DNA from: Bacteroidota bacterium
GTDB taxonomy: Bacteria; Bacteroidota; Bacteroidia; Chitinophagales; Saprospiraceae
DNA length: 64,000 bases
Assembly: GCA_030147525.1 (NCBI GenBank)
Contig: JASBVF010000016.1
Span: 248,001-312,000 of the forward strand
Direction of reading: 5' to 3'
Notes under the pieces: model-generated
What the model was told of the DNA's origin: nothing
The model's input: the letters and a program-made list of their open reading frames with translations, nothing else
Databases searched by the model: none
Translations under genes and position numbers: made by a program
Part shown: in pieces, positions 16,401-24,575 of the stretch
How the letters are laid out: each line of letters starts with the position of its first letter
Numbering within the stretch: position 1 is the first letter of the stretch

Positions 16401-17311
16401 ACGAGGGTGAAATCGGAAGGCTGCCAGCCTGACCGGAAAATGGAGCCGGTGTTGAAGTCGTTGAGTTGGCCGTTACCGTTGCCGCCGCTGGCCGGCGAGC
16501 CCGGCTGGCGGCAGGTGCTGTTTTGAAAATTCCAGTAAGCTACCAGCGAGGGTGCATTCCCGGCATTGATGCCGCAGTGGAAAGCAGTCATGAAAAACGG
16601 TGTGCAGTCCTGTCTGGCATTGTTGATCAGAAAACCGGTGCAGAAAGTACCGCCGCCGGTGCCAATCACCGCTACCGACTGGATGATGTCACGGTAAGCG
16701 TCCACGATGGCCCAGCCGTCGGCTGCGCCGCAAACGACATCGAGGTTGCAGGAGCCCGACAACATCTCGGAGAAGCCGAGAAAATCATGGTTGACGTATT
16801 TCAACTCCAACTGAAGCTGCTGCCGGTAACGTTTCGGAATCTGAACTTCAACGACCAGTTCATCGCCGGGTAACACGGGCGTCCAGAGCTGTTCGTGTTC
16901 CTCATTGTCGGCAGGGGTGAAGGGGCCCATGACGTGTTGATAATCAGGTGAGTATAAAATCAGTGTGCCACCGGCGGGCATTAAATACCGGGTAAAACCA
17001 AGGTTGATCGATTTGGCTCCTTCGGAGAGGATGCGGAGACGCCAGACAGCGTTGCCGTTGGAGAGGTAGTCCCAGTGGCCGTGGGTGGCGGGTGAAATAT
17101 TTACCTCGATATTTTCGGCGAATCTTGGGGCGGTGCCGGGGCCACGCCGCTCCATTTCGGCGGCGAGCAGCGTTTCATTGTTGAGGTGAGGCATGATGAC
17201 TTGTTCTACTTGGGAGAGCGGTGTTTTTGTGCGGGCAATGCGACTGTCAATTTGCGAAAAAAGGAAGGAGCCACTGAAAAACAGCAGCAGAAAGGGTAGT
17301 ATTTTTTTCAT
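13481..17311 (-). CDS. Secreted lysyl-endopeptidase-like serine protease with P-domain and T9SS sorting domain
   Basis: A 1276-residue secreted protein; the ATG at 17311 gives the signal peptide MKKILPFLLLFFSGSFLFSQ. A propeptide is followed by a chymotrypsin-fold domain (about 170-440) resembling Achromobacter-type lysyl endopeptidases. The triad is His in TAFHCG (about 242), Asp in PSDFTLVELD (about 302) and Ser in TTEGGSSGSPLF (about 384). Then come an Ig-like segment, an Fn3-like module, a proprotein-convertase P-domain (about 655-800) and further Ig/Fn3-like repeats. The last 75 residues (LQPNPTSGLVFLKF to the terminal KIILEK) are a type A T9SS sorting domain. It is expected at the cell surface or in the medium, digesting proteins. 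Confidence 0.93.
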   Translation of the reverse strand: MKKILPFLLLFFSGSFLFSQIDSRIARTKTPLSQVEQVIMPHLNNETLLAAEMERRGPGTAPRFAENIEVNISPATHGHWDYLSNGNAVWRLRILSEGAKSINLGFTRYLMPAGGTLILYSPDYQHVMGPFTPADNEEHEQLWTPVLPGDELVVEVQIPKRYRQQLQLELKYVNHDFLGFSEMLSGSCNLDVVCGAADGWAIVDAYRDIIQSVAVIGTGGGTFCTGFLINNARQDCTPFFMTAFHCGINAGNAPSLVAYWNFQNSTCRQPGSPASGGNGNGQLNDFNTGSIFRSGWQPSDFTLVELDDPISETANAFLAGWSVEDFAPKDTVICVHHPSTDEKRISFEFDSTYLGAWGSGSAPAPNGNHIIVPDWDLGTTEGGSSGSPLFNQQKRVVGQLHGGLASCGNNSYDSYGWLYSSWEGGGTPSTRLRDWLDPDNTGIIVLDGRSQLQCSFFVEGTPANISLCAPDTAVFTISVSESFTDSVSLSLTGLPDSLTAVWGTNPVPPGGNTTLTISNTGALTAGNYVFQIEGTDSIETSSSDLSLLITVQAPDSVLLNEPANGAFGVNLTTLFSWTTNPATTYTIEVAEDESFSIVIESAANLTSGSYQLGAPLQVLTTYFWRVKAKNICGTGDWSEAYSFTTGAVFCAPRVSTDIPKPISASGTPTVTSTLQVNSPGILDDINVTNLSINHTWVGDLRIDLTSPSGTMVTLMANPGNGECSNDNIQVFFDDESTNDYLMLDGMCNPGPLAVSGSFQPLEALSAFDGEPAAGTWTLTVYDDANEDGGTLTAWGLEVCTIIPNDFSVSPSANIFESCLEDEINFTVLLGTAYNDTTGVTLTAENLPAGATATFEPNPAAPGTEVSVTVTGATESGNFIFDIVGNDGTNTGSTQIDWTVIGPPNAPTPVSPAQNATDVTLNKVFSWSNIVGSTYLLEIATDAGMNDVIFSGVTTNSSLNVTGLDYCTEYFWTVTATTDCGDSGPSEVFTFTTILDLAFDASPATVTTCVSSMTSTTLSLGDCFETTGVTLTGTSPAGGFTFNFPVNPTAPGSEVVVEVAVGNIAPGNYPIEINGTDGVNSVSETITVQVQGPPNAPTLTQPANSAAGVAFQNTVFEWQTVSGASNYKFELATDDNFTNIIHDISLTQTTYNLPIQLAGLTTYYWRVTAFNNCGGTTPAAFSFTTETEVAVFEMQGLTVSLQPNPTSGLVFLKFSAPSPEAMEVIIFAANGIRLQNQRIAQGSTSATFDLSEYPAGVYWVKLKAAKAVLTEKIILEK

Positions 17312-17346
17312 GTCAGGAAGGATTTTTAGCGAAACATGGATTTTGG

Positions 17347-17354
17347 CAAATGTA
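17347..17354 (-). promoter_or_regulatory. -7 element upstream of the T9SS protease
   Basis: Minus-strand TACATTTG matches TAnnTTTG and lies 36 bases before the ATG at 17311. No TTG is found at the expected distance. Confidence 0.35.
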
Positions 17355-17412
17355 AAATTTTGACCGGTAACGATGCTGTCGAACTGCTGTTTGGACGGCA
17401 GTTTAACAAAGA

Positions 17413-18366
17413 TCAGTAAAGTTTGAGCTCCACTGTGATGCCCTGTTTTTTCAACCATAAAAAAGCATCCGTATTCACCTCAACGCTCATGGCGGTGGCC
17501 CATGCGTCGGCTTCCATGCAGGTAGGGGCAACGACGATGACGAGCTGGCGGGTGGTGACACCCAGGCCTGTTCGGGGATCAAGAATGTGGGAATAGACTT
17601 TGCCGCCGTGCTCCAGAAACTTGTAGGTGGCTCCGGAGGTGGCAATGGCCGCATTTTTTATAGGCGTTTTTACGTTGGTTAACCCATCTTTTCCAAGTGT
17701 TGGTTTTTCAATGAGCCAACCCATGGCCCCAGGCGGTGCATCGCCGGCGAGGATGTCGCCTCCACCATCAACCAGCGCTATGGTGATGCCGTGCGACCGT
17801 ATGACTGCCATGGCTTCGTCAACGGCGTAGCCTTTAGCCAGTCCGCCGAGGTCGAGTTGCATGCCTGCTTTTTTGAGCTTAACAGTCTGTTTTTTGCTGA
17901 GTTCCAAATCTTTAAAACCCACTGTTTTTCTGGCAGCGTCCAGGTCTTCCGTAGCGGGAAATTCTTTTTGCCTGATGGCCCTGCGCCATAGTTTTGTCAA
18001 TGCACCGGCAGTCACATCGAAAGCCCCTTCTGTGCGTTTGGCTACGTCCTGAGCGTAAGTCAGCACTTTCCAGAGGTCATCGCTGATGGGAGTGGGGGCT
18101 TTTGTTTCGCCAGCTTTTTGAGCCAGGCTGTTCACCTCGCTGTCTTCCTGGTAGTCACTCATTATTTTTTCGAGGGAGGCGATTTTGTCAAATGCCTGCC
18201 GGGATGCGATTCTGGCTTTCGCACTGTCGGCAGCATAGAAAAGAATGCGGAATTCGGTGCCCATGTGAGGTTCGGAATATTCAAACCTGCTGAGGGTGCT
18301 TTGATCCTGTGCAAAAAGATGTTGACAAAAGGACAGGAGGAGTATTTGGCAGTAAAAATATTTCAT
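17413..18366 (-). CDS. apbE: FAD:protein FMN transferase (ApbE family)
   Basis: A 317-residue exported enzyme that attaches FMN covalently to threonine in target flavoproteins. Start 18366 was chosen for its signal peptide (MKYFYCQILLLSFCQHLFAQ); an upstream ATG at 18411 would put extra basic residues before it. Family strings are complete: HMGTEFRI, GAFDVTAGAL, LDLGGLAKGYAVD, VDGGGDILA, SHILDPRTG and DAWATAMSV with metal-binding residues. It probably acts in the periplasm. Its usual clients (Nqr/Rnf subunits, flavin reductases) are not encoded in this window. Confidence 0.95.
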   Translation of the reverse strand: MKYFYCQILLLSFCQHLFAQDQSTLSRFEYSEPHMGTEFRILFYAADSAKARIASRQAFDKIASLEKIMSDYQEDSEVNSLAQKAGETKAPTPISDDLWKVLTYAQDVAKRTEGAFDVTAGALTKLWRRAIRQKEFPATEDLDAARKTVGFKDLELSKKQTVKLKKAGMQLDLGGLAKGYAVDEAMAVIRSHGITIALVDGGGDILAGDAPPGAMGWLIEKPTLGKDGLTNVKTPIKNAAIATSGATYKFLEHGGKVYSHILDPRTGLGVTTRQLVIVVAPTCMEADAWATAMSVEVNTDAFLWLKKQGITVELKLY

Positions 18367-18380
18367 GGCCGGACACAAGC

Positions 18381-18416
18381 GTAGAATGCGGCAGGTAAAT
18401 CCTTTCCGCATTCTAC
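18381..18416. terminator. Hairpin between the Gfo/Idh/MocA gene and apbE
   Basis: GTAGAATGCGG (18381-18391) pairs perfectly with 18406-18416 around a 14-base loop. It lies 35 bases after the oxidoreductase stop and 15 before the apbE ATG. With no T-run on the coding strand it may be an attenuator as well as a terminator. Confidence 0.5.
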
Positions 18417-18450
18417 ATTGGTTACACAGTATTTTCTTTGAATAAAAACT

Positions 18451-19827
18451 TTACAAAACAGTCGTCTTCCCCGGTATGGCACAAGGGTACATGCCATCCT
18501 CGCCGGGAAGTACGGGTGGTGTTGCATCCCAGTCGAAGCGTTGAGGCATAAGGCTTAGGTTGGAGTTGATAGCCTCACTCCATTCGATCGTCTTGCCGGA
18601 GTAGGTTGCCATGCGTCCGAGGATGGAGGTCATGGTGGCCTTGGCTCCGTTTTCGGCATCGGCGTAGCGGTATTCCCCTTTGGCCACTGCGCTGAAAAGT
18701 TCGTCGTGTTCAACCTGGTAAGGATTTGGGTCGTTGCGGTCATCGTGTTTGATCAACTCAAACCCCCTGCGGGTAAGGAGTACGCCCGGCCGGGGTGCTG
18801 ATCCGTTGGTTCCCTGAAAAACTTCGGTCACCCGGCTCATCGTGCCCGGCTGATGACGACATTGACTGAACATTCGGCTACCGTCGTCGTATTCGAACTC
18901 AACGAAGTGGTGGTCAAAAATCTCACCGAAATCTGGCCCGACTCTCACCTGGCGGCCACCCATGCCCTGTGCTCGTACAGGGTAGGCATTTTTCACCCAG
19001 TTGCCTACGTCGAGGTTGTGGATGTGCTGTTCGCAAATGTGATCGCCGCAGAGCCAGTTGAAGTAGTACCAGTTGCGCATTTGGTACTCCATTTCGGTGA
19101 GCGGCCGGCCAGCTTTTTGGGCCAGGTCTTCACGTTTGTTTACCCAGACGCCGTCGTTGTTCCAGTAAACATGCGACGTGATGATGTCGCCTATTGCGCC
19201 GGCTTGTAGCATTTCCACCCATCTGCGGTACACCGTCTGGTAGTGGCGTTGTAAACCGACAATGACGTTAAGTTTTTTCTTTTTTGCTTCCTCCGCAGCA
19301 GCTAAAACCCGGCGAACACCCGGCGCATCGGTTGCCACGGGTTTTTCCATGAAAATGTGTTTACCCTGTTTGACGGCCTCCTCGAAGTGGATGGGCCGGA
19401 AACCGGGCGGTGTGGTGAGGATGACTACATCGGCCAATGATATGGCTTTTTTGTAACCGTCAAATCCGGTGAATTTGTGCTCTTCAGGTACCTGCACCCG
19501 GTCTTTGATGTTTCCTTCGGCGCCTGACCAGTCTGAAATATCGTCGGAAGTCAGCGTAGCATAGGCGCTGTCGATCCGGTCCCGGAAAGCATCGGCCATA
19601 GCGACTAGTTTTACGTTTTCTTTCGTCAGGAGCGCTTGCATGGCAGCGCCGGTGCCTCGTCCTCCGCAGCCAACCAGTGCTACTTTGATGGAATCATCGC
19701 CGTCGATGTGTGCTTTGGCAGAGAGCATGGAGGGCATCAGGATTATACCGCCTGCTGCCAATGCTGAAGTTTTGACGAAGTCCCGACGGCCGGTGTTGCT
19801 TTTTTTTGAGTGTGATGTTTTACGCAT
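18451..19827 (-). CDS. Tat-exported Gfo/Idh/MocA family oxidoreductase (GH109-like)
   Basis: A 458-residue NAD(P)-dependent oxidoreductase-like protein. The N-terminus holds a Tat signal (GRRDFVKTSALAAG), so it is exported folded with its cofactor. The nucleotide-binding motif is VALVGCGGRGTG, followed by the MEKPVATD motif of the family. The strings QRHYQT and WLCGDHICEQHIHNLDVGNW resemble the periplasmic glycosidase-like GH109 relatives. It may act on a sugar or glycoside. It sits alone with no sugar-uptake genes around it, so the substrate cannot be inferred. Confidence 0.9.
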   Translation of the reverse strand: MRKTSHSKKSNTGRRDFVKTSALAAGGIILMPSMLSAKAHIDGDDSIKVALVGCGGRGTGAAMQALLTKENVKLVAMADAFRDRIDSAYATLTSDDISDWSGAEGNIKDRVQVPEEHKFTGFDGYKKAISLADVVILTTPPGFRPIHFEEAVKQGKHIFMEKPVATDAPGVRRVLAAAEEAKKKKLNVIVGLQRHYQTVYRRWVEMLQAGAIGDIITSHVYWNNDGVWVNKREDLAQKAGRPLTEMEYQMRNWYYFNWLCGDHICEQHIHNLDVGNWVKNAYPVRAQGMGGRQVRVGPDFGEIFDHHFVEFEYDDGSRMFSQCRHQPGTMSRVTEVFQGTNGSAPRPGVLLTRRGFELIKHDDRNDPNPYQVEHDELFSAVAKGEYRYADAENGAKATMTSILGRMATYSGKTIEWSEAINSNLSLMPQRFDWDATPPVLPGEDGMYPCAIPGKTTVL

Positions 19828-20129
19828 GTTGAAATATTTTTAACGGGAAGGATTTTTTAAGAAACCAATGTTCGTGATTCCTGTCAGCAAATCCAAGACC
19901 GGAAAGAGGAAAGTGTAAAATTTTGAATGGCAATTCCAGGCAGGAGTATAATTTTATAGGTGGTTCAGGCTTGTTGGATATGTTTCGTTCTGAGGAGGTG
20001 AAGGGGTAACCCATTCGTTTTCAGCGTGCTGCGTCAGCGGGTGAAAGTGTTTTTGAGAAAAAAATAAGGGGCGGCCGCATCGTAGCGGCCGCCCCTTATT
20101 TTTTTCAATACAATTTCCTGAAACCCTGA
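19828..20129. other. Intergenic stretch of 302 bases
   Basis: It contains the strong terminator at 20058-20105 for the transglycosylase gene. The remaining 230 bases are the presumed leader and promoter region of the Gfo/Idh/MocA gene. I see no exact TAnnTTTG element there and no ORF worth calling. Confidence 0.6.
20058..20105. terminator. Strong bidirectional-looking terminator after the transglycosylase
   Basis: A perfect 21-bp stem (20058-20078 with 20085-20105) with a GC-rich core (GGGGCGGCCGC) and runs of seven A and seven T at its base, around a six-base loop. It lies 25 bases after the stop on the minus strand. It is a textbook factor-independent terminator in either direction. Confidence 0.92.
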
Positions 20130-21605
20130 TTATCTGGTTTTGATGACCAGTTTTGTTCCCGGAGCAGGCACGCTGTTTTTGGTGAAACCGTTCCATTCCA
20201 TCAGATCCTTCAGCGTTACACCTTTGAATTTTTGAGCAACGTCAATCAGGTTTTCATTTTGCTGCAGTTGGTAAAATTGAAAACCGGGACTTGCTTTTTC
20301 TTCCATAATGAAACCCGGGATGGCAGAAGCCTGCTGGCTGACGGGCACTACTTCCGTTTTCAAAACCGGTATTTTCCTGGGAGGTGCCAGTTTCTTCATT
20401 GGCTGGATGGGTGTGGACCTTTCAGCTGCCGGGTCGATCTCAATCTTTTCCGGCTGTTGCAGGAAATGATGTAACTCATTGGGAAACCAAACGGCTAACT
20501 CTTGGCCCTTTGTGAGGCGAAGGGAGGTCAGCTTGTTCCAGAATTTCAGATTGTAGACCGAGCAATTGAAAATTGTGGCGAGTTCCTCGATGTTGTCTCC
20601 TTCCGCAACGGTGTACAGTGAGCGGAAATAATAAGTTTCCGGAAAATATTCGCTGGAGTCCGGCATGGCTGGCAGTTCCGGTATTTCCATCGGTTCGCCA
20701 TTGTCGGGGCGCAGCAGGCTGAGATACTCTTTCAGGCCAGCGGCTACCCGCTTGGGCAGCACAACATGATAGCCCTGCGTGTTTTCAGGAATGTAGCCCT
20801 TTTTGAAAGCCTGGTTTAACTCCGTAACAACCTCGACAGGGAGGCCGGAAACAGCGGCAATGGTTTCAAAATCAATTTGGTCGTAAACCGTAATACCCTC
20901 GGTCAACTGCATGTCGAGGTTTGGGATGTTGGGTTCGATATCGTGGAGGTGGAAATAGTTGGCGATGTAGGCAGCACCGATAAAAGCCGGTACAAAGTTT
21001 CTCGTTTCTCTGGGCAGGTATTGCGAAAGCTTCCAATAATCATCTGTTCTGGCACGTTTGATGGCCCGGTTGATGTTACCAGCCCCGCAGTTGTATGCGG
21101 CGAGTGCAAGCTCCCAGCTGCCGTAGCGTTCGAACTGCCGTTCCAGGTATTTCATGGCAGCCTGGGTGGAGCTGTGAGCGCAGGAGCGTTCGTCTACCTC
21201 ACGGTTGATAGTAAGTCCGTAGCCCCGGCCTGTTTCGGCCATAAATTGCCAGAGGCCGCCGGCGCCAACAGGTGAAACAGCCTTGGGAACCAACGCTGAC
21301 TCGACGATGGCCAGGTACTTGAGGTCCTGAGGCATCTTGTGTTCTTTGAGATATTTGTCAAAAATCGGGAAGTAAACAGCCGACCGTCCCATGACACGCT
21401 TGGTAAGGCCTCCGTCGTAAGCGAGGTACTTTTTGATGTATCCTTCGACGGCAGTTGTGTAATGAGGATGGACGATGAGATCCATCGTTTCTACCCGTTT
21501 CCGGATTTCTTCGCTGTTAAAATTTGGGTTATTGGCTTTCGTTTGGGTGAAAAGAAAAAGGCATAACAGGGTTGCGAATAGGCTACGCACCGATGATGGT
21601 TCCAT
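20130..21605 (-). CDS. MltD-like membrane-bound lytic transglycosylase with two LysM domains
   Basis: A 491-residue cell-wall enzyme. A signal peptide (to about residue 24, FTQTKA) is followed by a goose-lysozyme-like SLT domain. The catalytic glutamate lies in YLAIVESALVPKA, then SPVGAGGLWQFM and ALAAYNCGAGNINRAI follow. Two LysM repeats bind peptidoglycan: about 345-390 (YTVAEGDNIEELA onward) and about 445-490 (YQLQQNENLIDVA onward). It cuts the glycan strands to allow growth or insertion of envelope machines. Order and length are those of MltD relatives in Bacteroidota. Confidence 0.93.
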   Translation of the reverse strand: MEPSSVRSLFATLLCLFLFTQTKANNPNFNSEEIRKRVETMDLIVHPHYTTAVEGYIKKYLAYDGGLTKRVMGRSAVYFPIFDKYLKEHKMPQDLKYLAIVESALVPKAVSPVGAGGLWQFMAETGRGYGLTINREVDERSCAHSSTQAAMKYLERQFERYGSWELALAAYNCGAGNINRAIKRARTDDYWKLSQYLPRETRNFVPAFIGAAYIANYFHLHDIEPNIPNLDMQLTEGITVYDQIDFETIAAVSGLPVEVVTELNQAFKKGYIPENTQGYHVVLPKRVAAGLKEYLSLLRPDNGEPMEIPELPAMPDSSEYFPETYYFRSLYTVAEGDNIEELATIFNCSVYNLKFWNKLTSLRLTKGQELAVWFPNELHHFLQQPEKIEIDPAAERSTPIQPMKKLAPPRKIPVLKTEVVPVSQQASAIPGFIMEEKASPGFQFYQLQQNENLIDVAQKFKGVTLKDLMEWNGFTKNSVPAPGTKLVIKTR

Positions 21606-21772
21606 GTTGTGTTTTTGTCGTTAGTAATTATCAGATCGCGGCGGCAGGGTATAAAAAGCGTTACATTTTCAGTGAAAACCTGAAGCCGGATCTAACCTTA
21701 ATAGTTGAGTTTTCTCAATGATATTTTGATTATGGCATGGGTAAGCCTCACTAATCAATTCGGCATGGAGGG

Positions 21773-21802
21773 CAAAAATAGCAATTAATTTCAAGGCGGC
21801 AA
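21773..21802 (-). promoter_or_regulatory. Consensus Bacteroidetes promoter for the lytic transglycosylase
   Basis: On the minus strand TTG (21800-21802), 19 bases and TATTTTTG (21773-21780) match the consensus in sequence and spacing. The leader to the ATG at 21605 would be about 160 bases and shows no recognised riboswitch. Confidence 0.65.
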
Positions 21803-21839
21803 GCTCTGTGGTTGCAAGAACCGTTCCACCGCAGGGCGG

Positions 21840-23267
21840 CTATTCAGGGCGTTTAGTCAGGCTTTTGGTAAATGCAAGTAACTTTCCCTCCTCGTGTTTA
21901 TCAGCCATGAATTGTACTCCTAACGGCAAACCGCTCAAATGGTTACCTATCGGGAATGCAATCGCCGGAACACCTGCCATATTACTTTGGACGGTAAAAA
22001 TGTCCGCAAGGTACATCGCTACCGGATCGTCGGCCATTTCACCGATATTCCAGGCAGGGGTCGGAGAGGCAGGCATGAGGATGAAATCGTAGTCTTTCAG
22101 AATCTCTCTCGTACGGTCGTGAATCAGCCTGCGTACCTGTTGAGCTTTGGCGTAGTAAGCATCGTAGTATCCGGCGCTGAGTACAAAAGTGCCGAGCATG
22201 ATGCGGCGTTTCACTTCTGTCCCGAAGCCTTCCGTACGTGATTTTTTATAAACTTCGTGAATGTCCTTCGCTCCTTCTGTCCGATGTCCGAAGCGAATGC
22301 CGTCGTAGCGGCTGAGGTTGGAAGAGGCTTCCGCCGTCGTCAGCACGTAGTAGGCGGGGATGATGAAATCGAGGTATTCGAATTTGACGGGTTCTACGGT
22401 GTGGCCTTCGGACTTCAGTTTTTCAATAAAATCGAGGGTTTTATTTTTCACATCCTTGTCCATGCCGGGATGATGGATGGCGGTGTCGAAGTAGGCGATT
22501 TTTGCCGAACCGGCATTTTCAAGATCCAAATTCTTGAGTGGTTCCTGGCTGCAGGTTGCGTCAAAATCATCCGGCCCGGCCACCACTTCCAGTACCGCCG
22601 CCACGTCTTCCACGCTGTTGGCCAGGATGCCGATTTGATCAAAACTGGAAGCATACGCCAGCAGCCCGTGCCGGGAAATACGGCCGTAAGTTGGTTTGAA
22701 ACCTACTACGCCGCAAAATGCTGCCGGCTGTCGCACCGAGCCACCCGTGTCGCTACCCAGCGAGATCAGGCAGGTGTCCGCCTGCACTGCCACCGCCGAA
22801 CCTCCGCTGGAGCCGCCGGGCACTTTCGTGGAATCGGCCGCATTGCGGGTGGGGCCGTAAGTGGAAGTTTCGTTGGTGCTGCCCATCGCAAACTCGTCGC
22901 AGTTCACCCGGCCGATGATGATGGCGTCTTCCGCCAGCAAGCGTTCGACGGCTGTGGCGGAGAACAGCGATTTGAATCCTTTTAAAATTTTGGAACCCGC
23001 CGTCACTTCGTGCCCGGCGTAGCAGATTACGTCTTTGATGGAAATAACAGCGCCAAACAGTTTTCCCACCGAGGCGGGGTTTTCTTGAAATTTTTCATCC
23101 AAATCACTGGCTCGCTGCCGGGCTTCTTCGGTGAAAACTTCGACGTAGGCGTTGAGGTGCCGGGTCGCTTCAATTTGCCGGAGGTAGTATTCGACCAATT
23201 CTTTGCAGGTCGTTTCACCTGAGTGGATGGATTTTTTAACCTGGGAGAGGGAAGTGAATTTGGGCAT
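21840..23267 (-). CDS. gatA: Asp-tRNA(Asn)/Glu-tRNA(Gln) amidotransferase subunit A
   Basis: A 475-residue amidase-signature enzyme that releases ammonia from glutamine for transamidation of mischarged tRNA. The Ser-cisSer-Lys triad is complete: Lys in ISIKDVICYAGHEV (about 77), Ser in PGGSSGGSAVAV (about 152) and Ser in GSDTGGSVRQPAAFCG (about 176). FKPTYGRISRHGLLAYASSFD is the usual GatA string. gatB and gatC are not in the window, as is common when the subunits are scattered. It follows pheS on the same strand with an inverted repeat between. Confidence 0.96.
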   Translation of the reverse strand: MPKFTSLSQVKKSIHSGETTCKELVEYYLRQIEATRHLNAYVEVFTEEARQRASDLDEKFQENPASVGKLFGAVISIKDVICYAGHEVTAGSKILKGFKSLFSATAVERLLAEDAIIIGRVNCDEFAMGSTNETSTYGPTRNAADSTKVPGGSSGGSAVAVQADTCLISLGSDTGGSVRQPAAFCGVVGFKPTYGRISRHGLLAYASSFDQIGILANSVEDVAAVLEVVAGPDDFDATCSQEPLKNLDLENAGSAKIAYFDTAIHHPGMDKDVKNKTLDFIEKLKSEGHTVEPVKFEYLDFIIPAYYVLTTAEASSNLSRYDGIRFGHRTEGAKDIHEVYKKSRTEGFGTEVKRRIMLGTFVLSAGYYDAYYAKAQQVRRLIHDRTREILKDYDFILMPASPTPAWNIGEMADDPVAMYLADIFTVQSNMAGVPAIAFPIGNHLSGLPLGVQFMADKHEEGKLLAFTKSLTKRPE

Positions 23268-23285
23268 TTTATCTGAATGGGATGG

Positions 23286-23369
23286 GATGAACGCTGAGGC
23301 GCAGAGACGCTGAGTTTTAAAAAATCAAACTTCGTTAAAACTCTGCGTCCCTGCGTCTCAGCGTTCATC
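23286..23369. repeat. Inverted repeat between pheS and gatA
   Basis: Arms 23286-23320 and 23335-23369 (35 nt) match with three differences around a 14-base loop. The core word is of the CTGCGTCTCAGCGTT type. It fills most of the 107-base spacer and ends 5 bases before the pheS stop. Confidence 0.85.
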
Positions 23370-23374
23370 ATAAA

Positions 23375-24397
23375 TCAAATCACAGCGCTGAACTGCTTCA
23401 AAAACCGCACGTCGTTTTCAAAAAACAATCTGATATCGTGGATGTCGTAAAGCCGCATCGCCTGCCGCTCGATCCCCATACCGAAGGCGAAGCCGGAATA
23501 TTTTTCCGGATCAATGCCGCAATTTTCAAGCACTTTCGGATCCACCATGCCGCAGCCGAGGATCTCCAGCCAGCCGGTGCCTTTCGACAGGCGGTAATTT
23601 TTTTCATTGTCCATACCGATCCACACGTCCATCTCGGCGCTCGGCTCCGTGAACGGGAAGTAGCTCGGCCGCAGCCGGATTTTCGGGGTGCCGAACATCT
23701 CCTGGGCGAAGTACATCAGCGTCTGCTTCATGTCGGCAAAGCTCACGCCCTCGTCTACGTACAGCCCCTCCACCTGGTGAAACTGCGCATGTGAACGGGC
23801 GCTGATCGTCTCGTTGCGATAGACCCGGCCCGGTGCGATGATGCGGATGGGCGGTTGCTGCGAAGTCATCACCCGTGCCTGCACGGGCGAGGTATGCGTA
23901 CGCAGCAGCATTTCCGTGCTGTTTTGCAGGTAAAATGTGTCCTGCATGTCCCGTGCGGGGTGGTCTTCCGGCGTGTTCATGGCCGTGAAGTTGTGCCAGT
24001 CGTCCTCGATGTCCGGGCCTTCTGCGACGGTGAACCCCATGCGTTGGAAGATGCTCACGATGCGGTTAAGCGTGGTGGCGATGGGGTGACGGCTGCCAAG
24101 TTCGAGCGGCTCGCCGGGGCGGGTGAGGTCGAGCAGGTCGGCATCGGCGTCGCCGGCGGCAGCTTCGAGGGCTTCCTGCAATTCTGCGAACTTGCGCTCG
24201 GCGGTTTCTTTGGCCTGATTGACAAACTGGCCGTATTCTTTTTTCTGTTCGTTCGGAACGTTTTTAATTTCGCCGAACAATGGCTTGATCACGTTCTTCG
24301 AGCCAAGGTATTGAATGCGGAACTGTTCGAGTTCGTCTTTCGTCTTCGGACTGGCCGCTTCGATTTCTTCGATGAGCTGTTTTACTTTTGCGAACAT
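23375..24397 (-). CDS. pheS: Phenylalanyl-tRNA synthetase alpha subunit
   Basis: A 340-residue class II synthetase subunit. It has the N-terminal coiled-coil that binds tRNA (about 1-90), motif 1 around HPIATTLNRIVSIFQRMGF, motif 2 with RVYRNETISARSHAQFHQ and motif 3 with FAFGMGIERQAMRLYDI. It forms the alpha2-beta2 enzyme with PheT, which is not in this window. The gene is divergent from the O-antigen-ligase-like gene, and both start codons are preceded by the same pyrimidine-rich tandem word. Confidence 0.97.
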   Translation of the reverse strand: MFAKVKQLIEEIEAASPKTKDELEQFRIQYLGSKNVIKPLFGEIKNVPNEQKKEYGQFVNQAKETAERKFAELQEALEAAAGDADADLLDLTRPGEPLELGSRHPIATTLNRIVSIFQRMGFTVAEGPDIEDDWHNFTAMNTPEDHPARDMQDTFYLQNSTEMLLRTHTSPVQARVMTSQQPPIRIIAPGRVYRNETISARSHAQFHQVEGLYVDEGVSFADMKQTLMYFAQEMFGTPKIRLRPSYFPFTEPSAEMDVWIGMDNEKNYRLSKGTGWLEILGCGMVDPKVLENCGIDPEKYSGFAFGMGIERQAMRLYDIHDIRLFFENDVRFLKQFSAVI

Positions 24398-24407
24398 TGA
24401 AAAAGGA

Positions 24408-24573
24408 TTGAGGGAGAGAAGGATTGAAGGATTGAAGGACGGTAATTGTTAAATGCCGCCTTTCAAGGCTTGAATCTTTCTCAAAACAAGTCGCAAAAGT
24501 AAGGATTGGTTCCTAAAAACTTCCAATCTTCCCAGTTCTTCAATCCTTCAGTCCCTCAATCCATCAATCCTTT
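24408..24573. repeat. Widely spaced inverted repeat between pheS and the O-antigen ligase gene
   Basis: The word AAGGATTGA recurs in tandem at about 24408-24441. Its complement TTCAATCC recurs at about 24538-24573, with roughly 96 bases between. Each arm directly precedes the ATG of one of the two divergent genes, so both mRNAs start translation just after the same TTCAATCC word series. Confidence 0.75.
24494..24526 (-). promoter_or_regulatory. Promoter for pheS
   Basis: Minus-strand TACTTTTG (24494-24501), followed by CG, is an exact -7 element. A TTG (24524-24526) lies 22 bases upstream, slightly long. The predicted pheS leader is about 90 bases. Confidence 0.5.
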
Positions 24574-24575
24574 TT

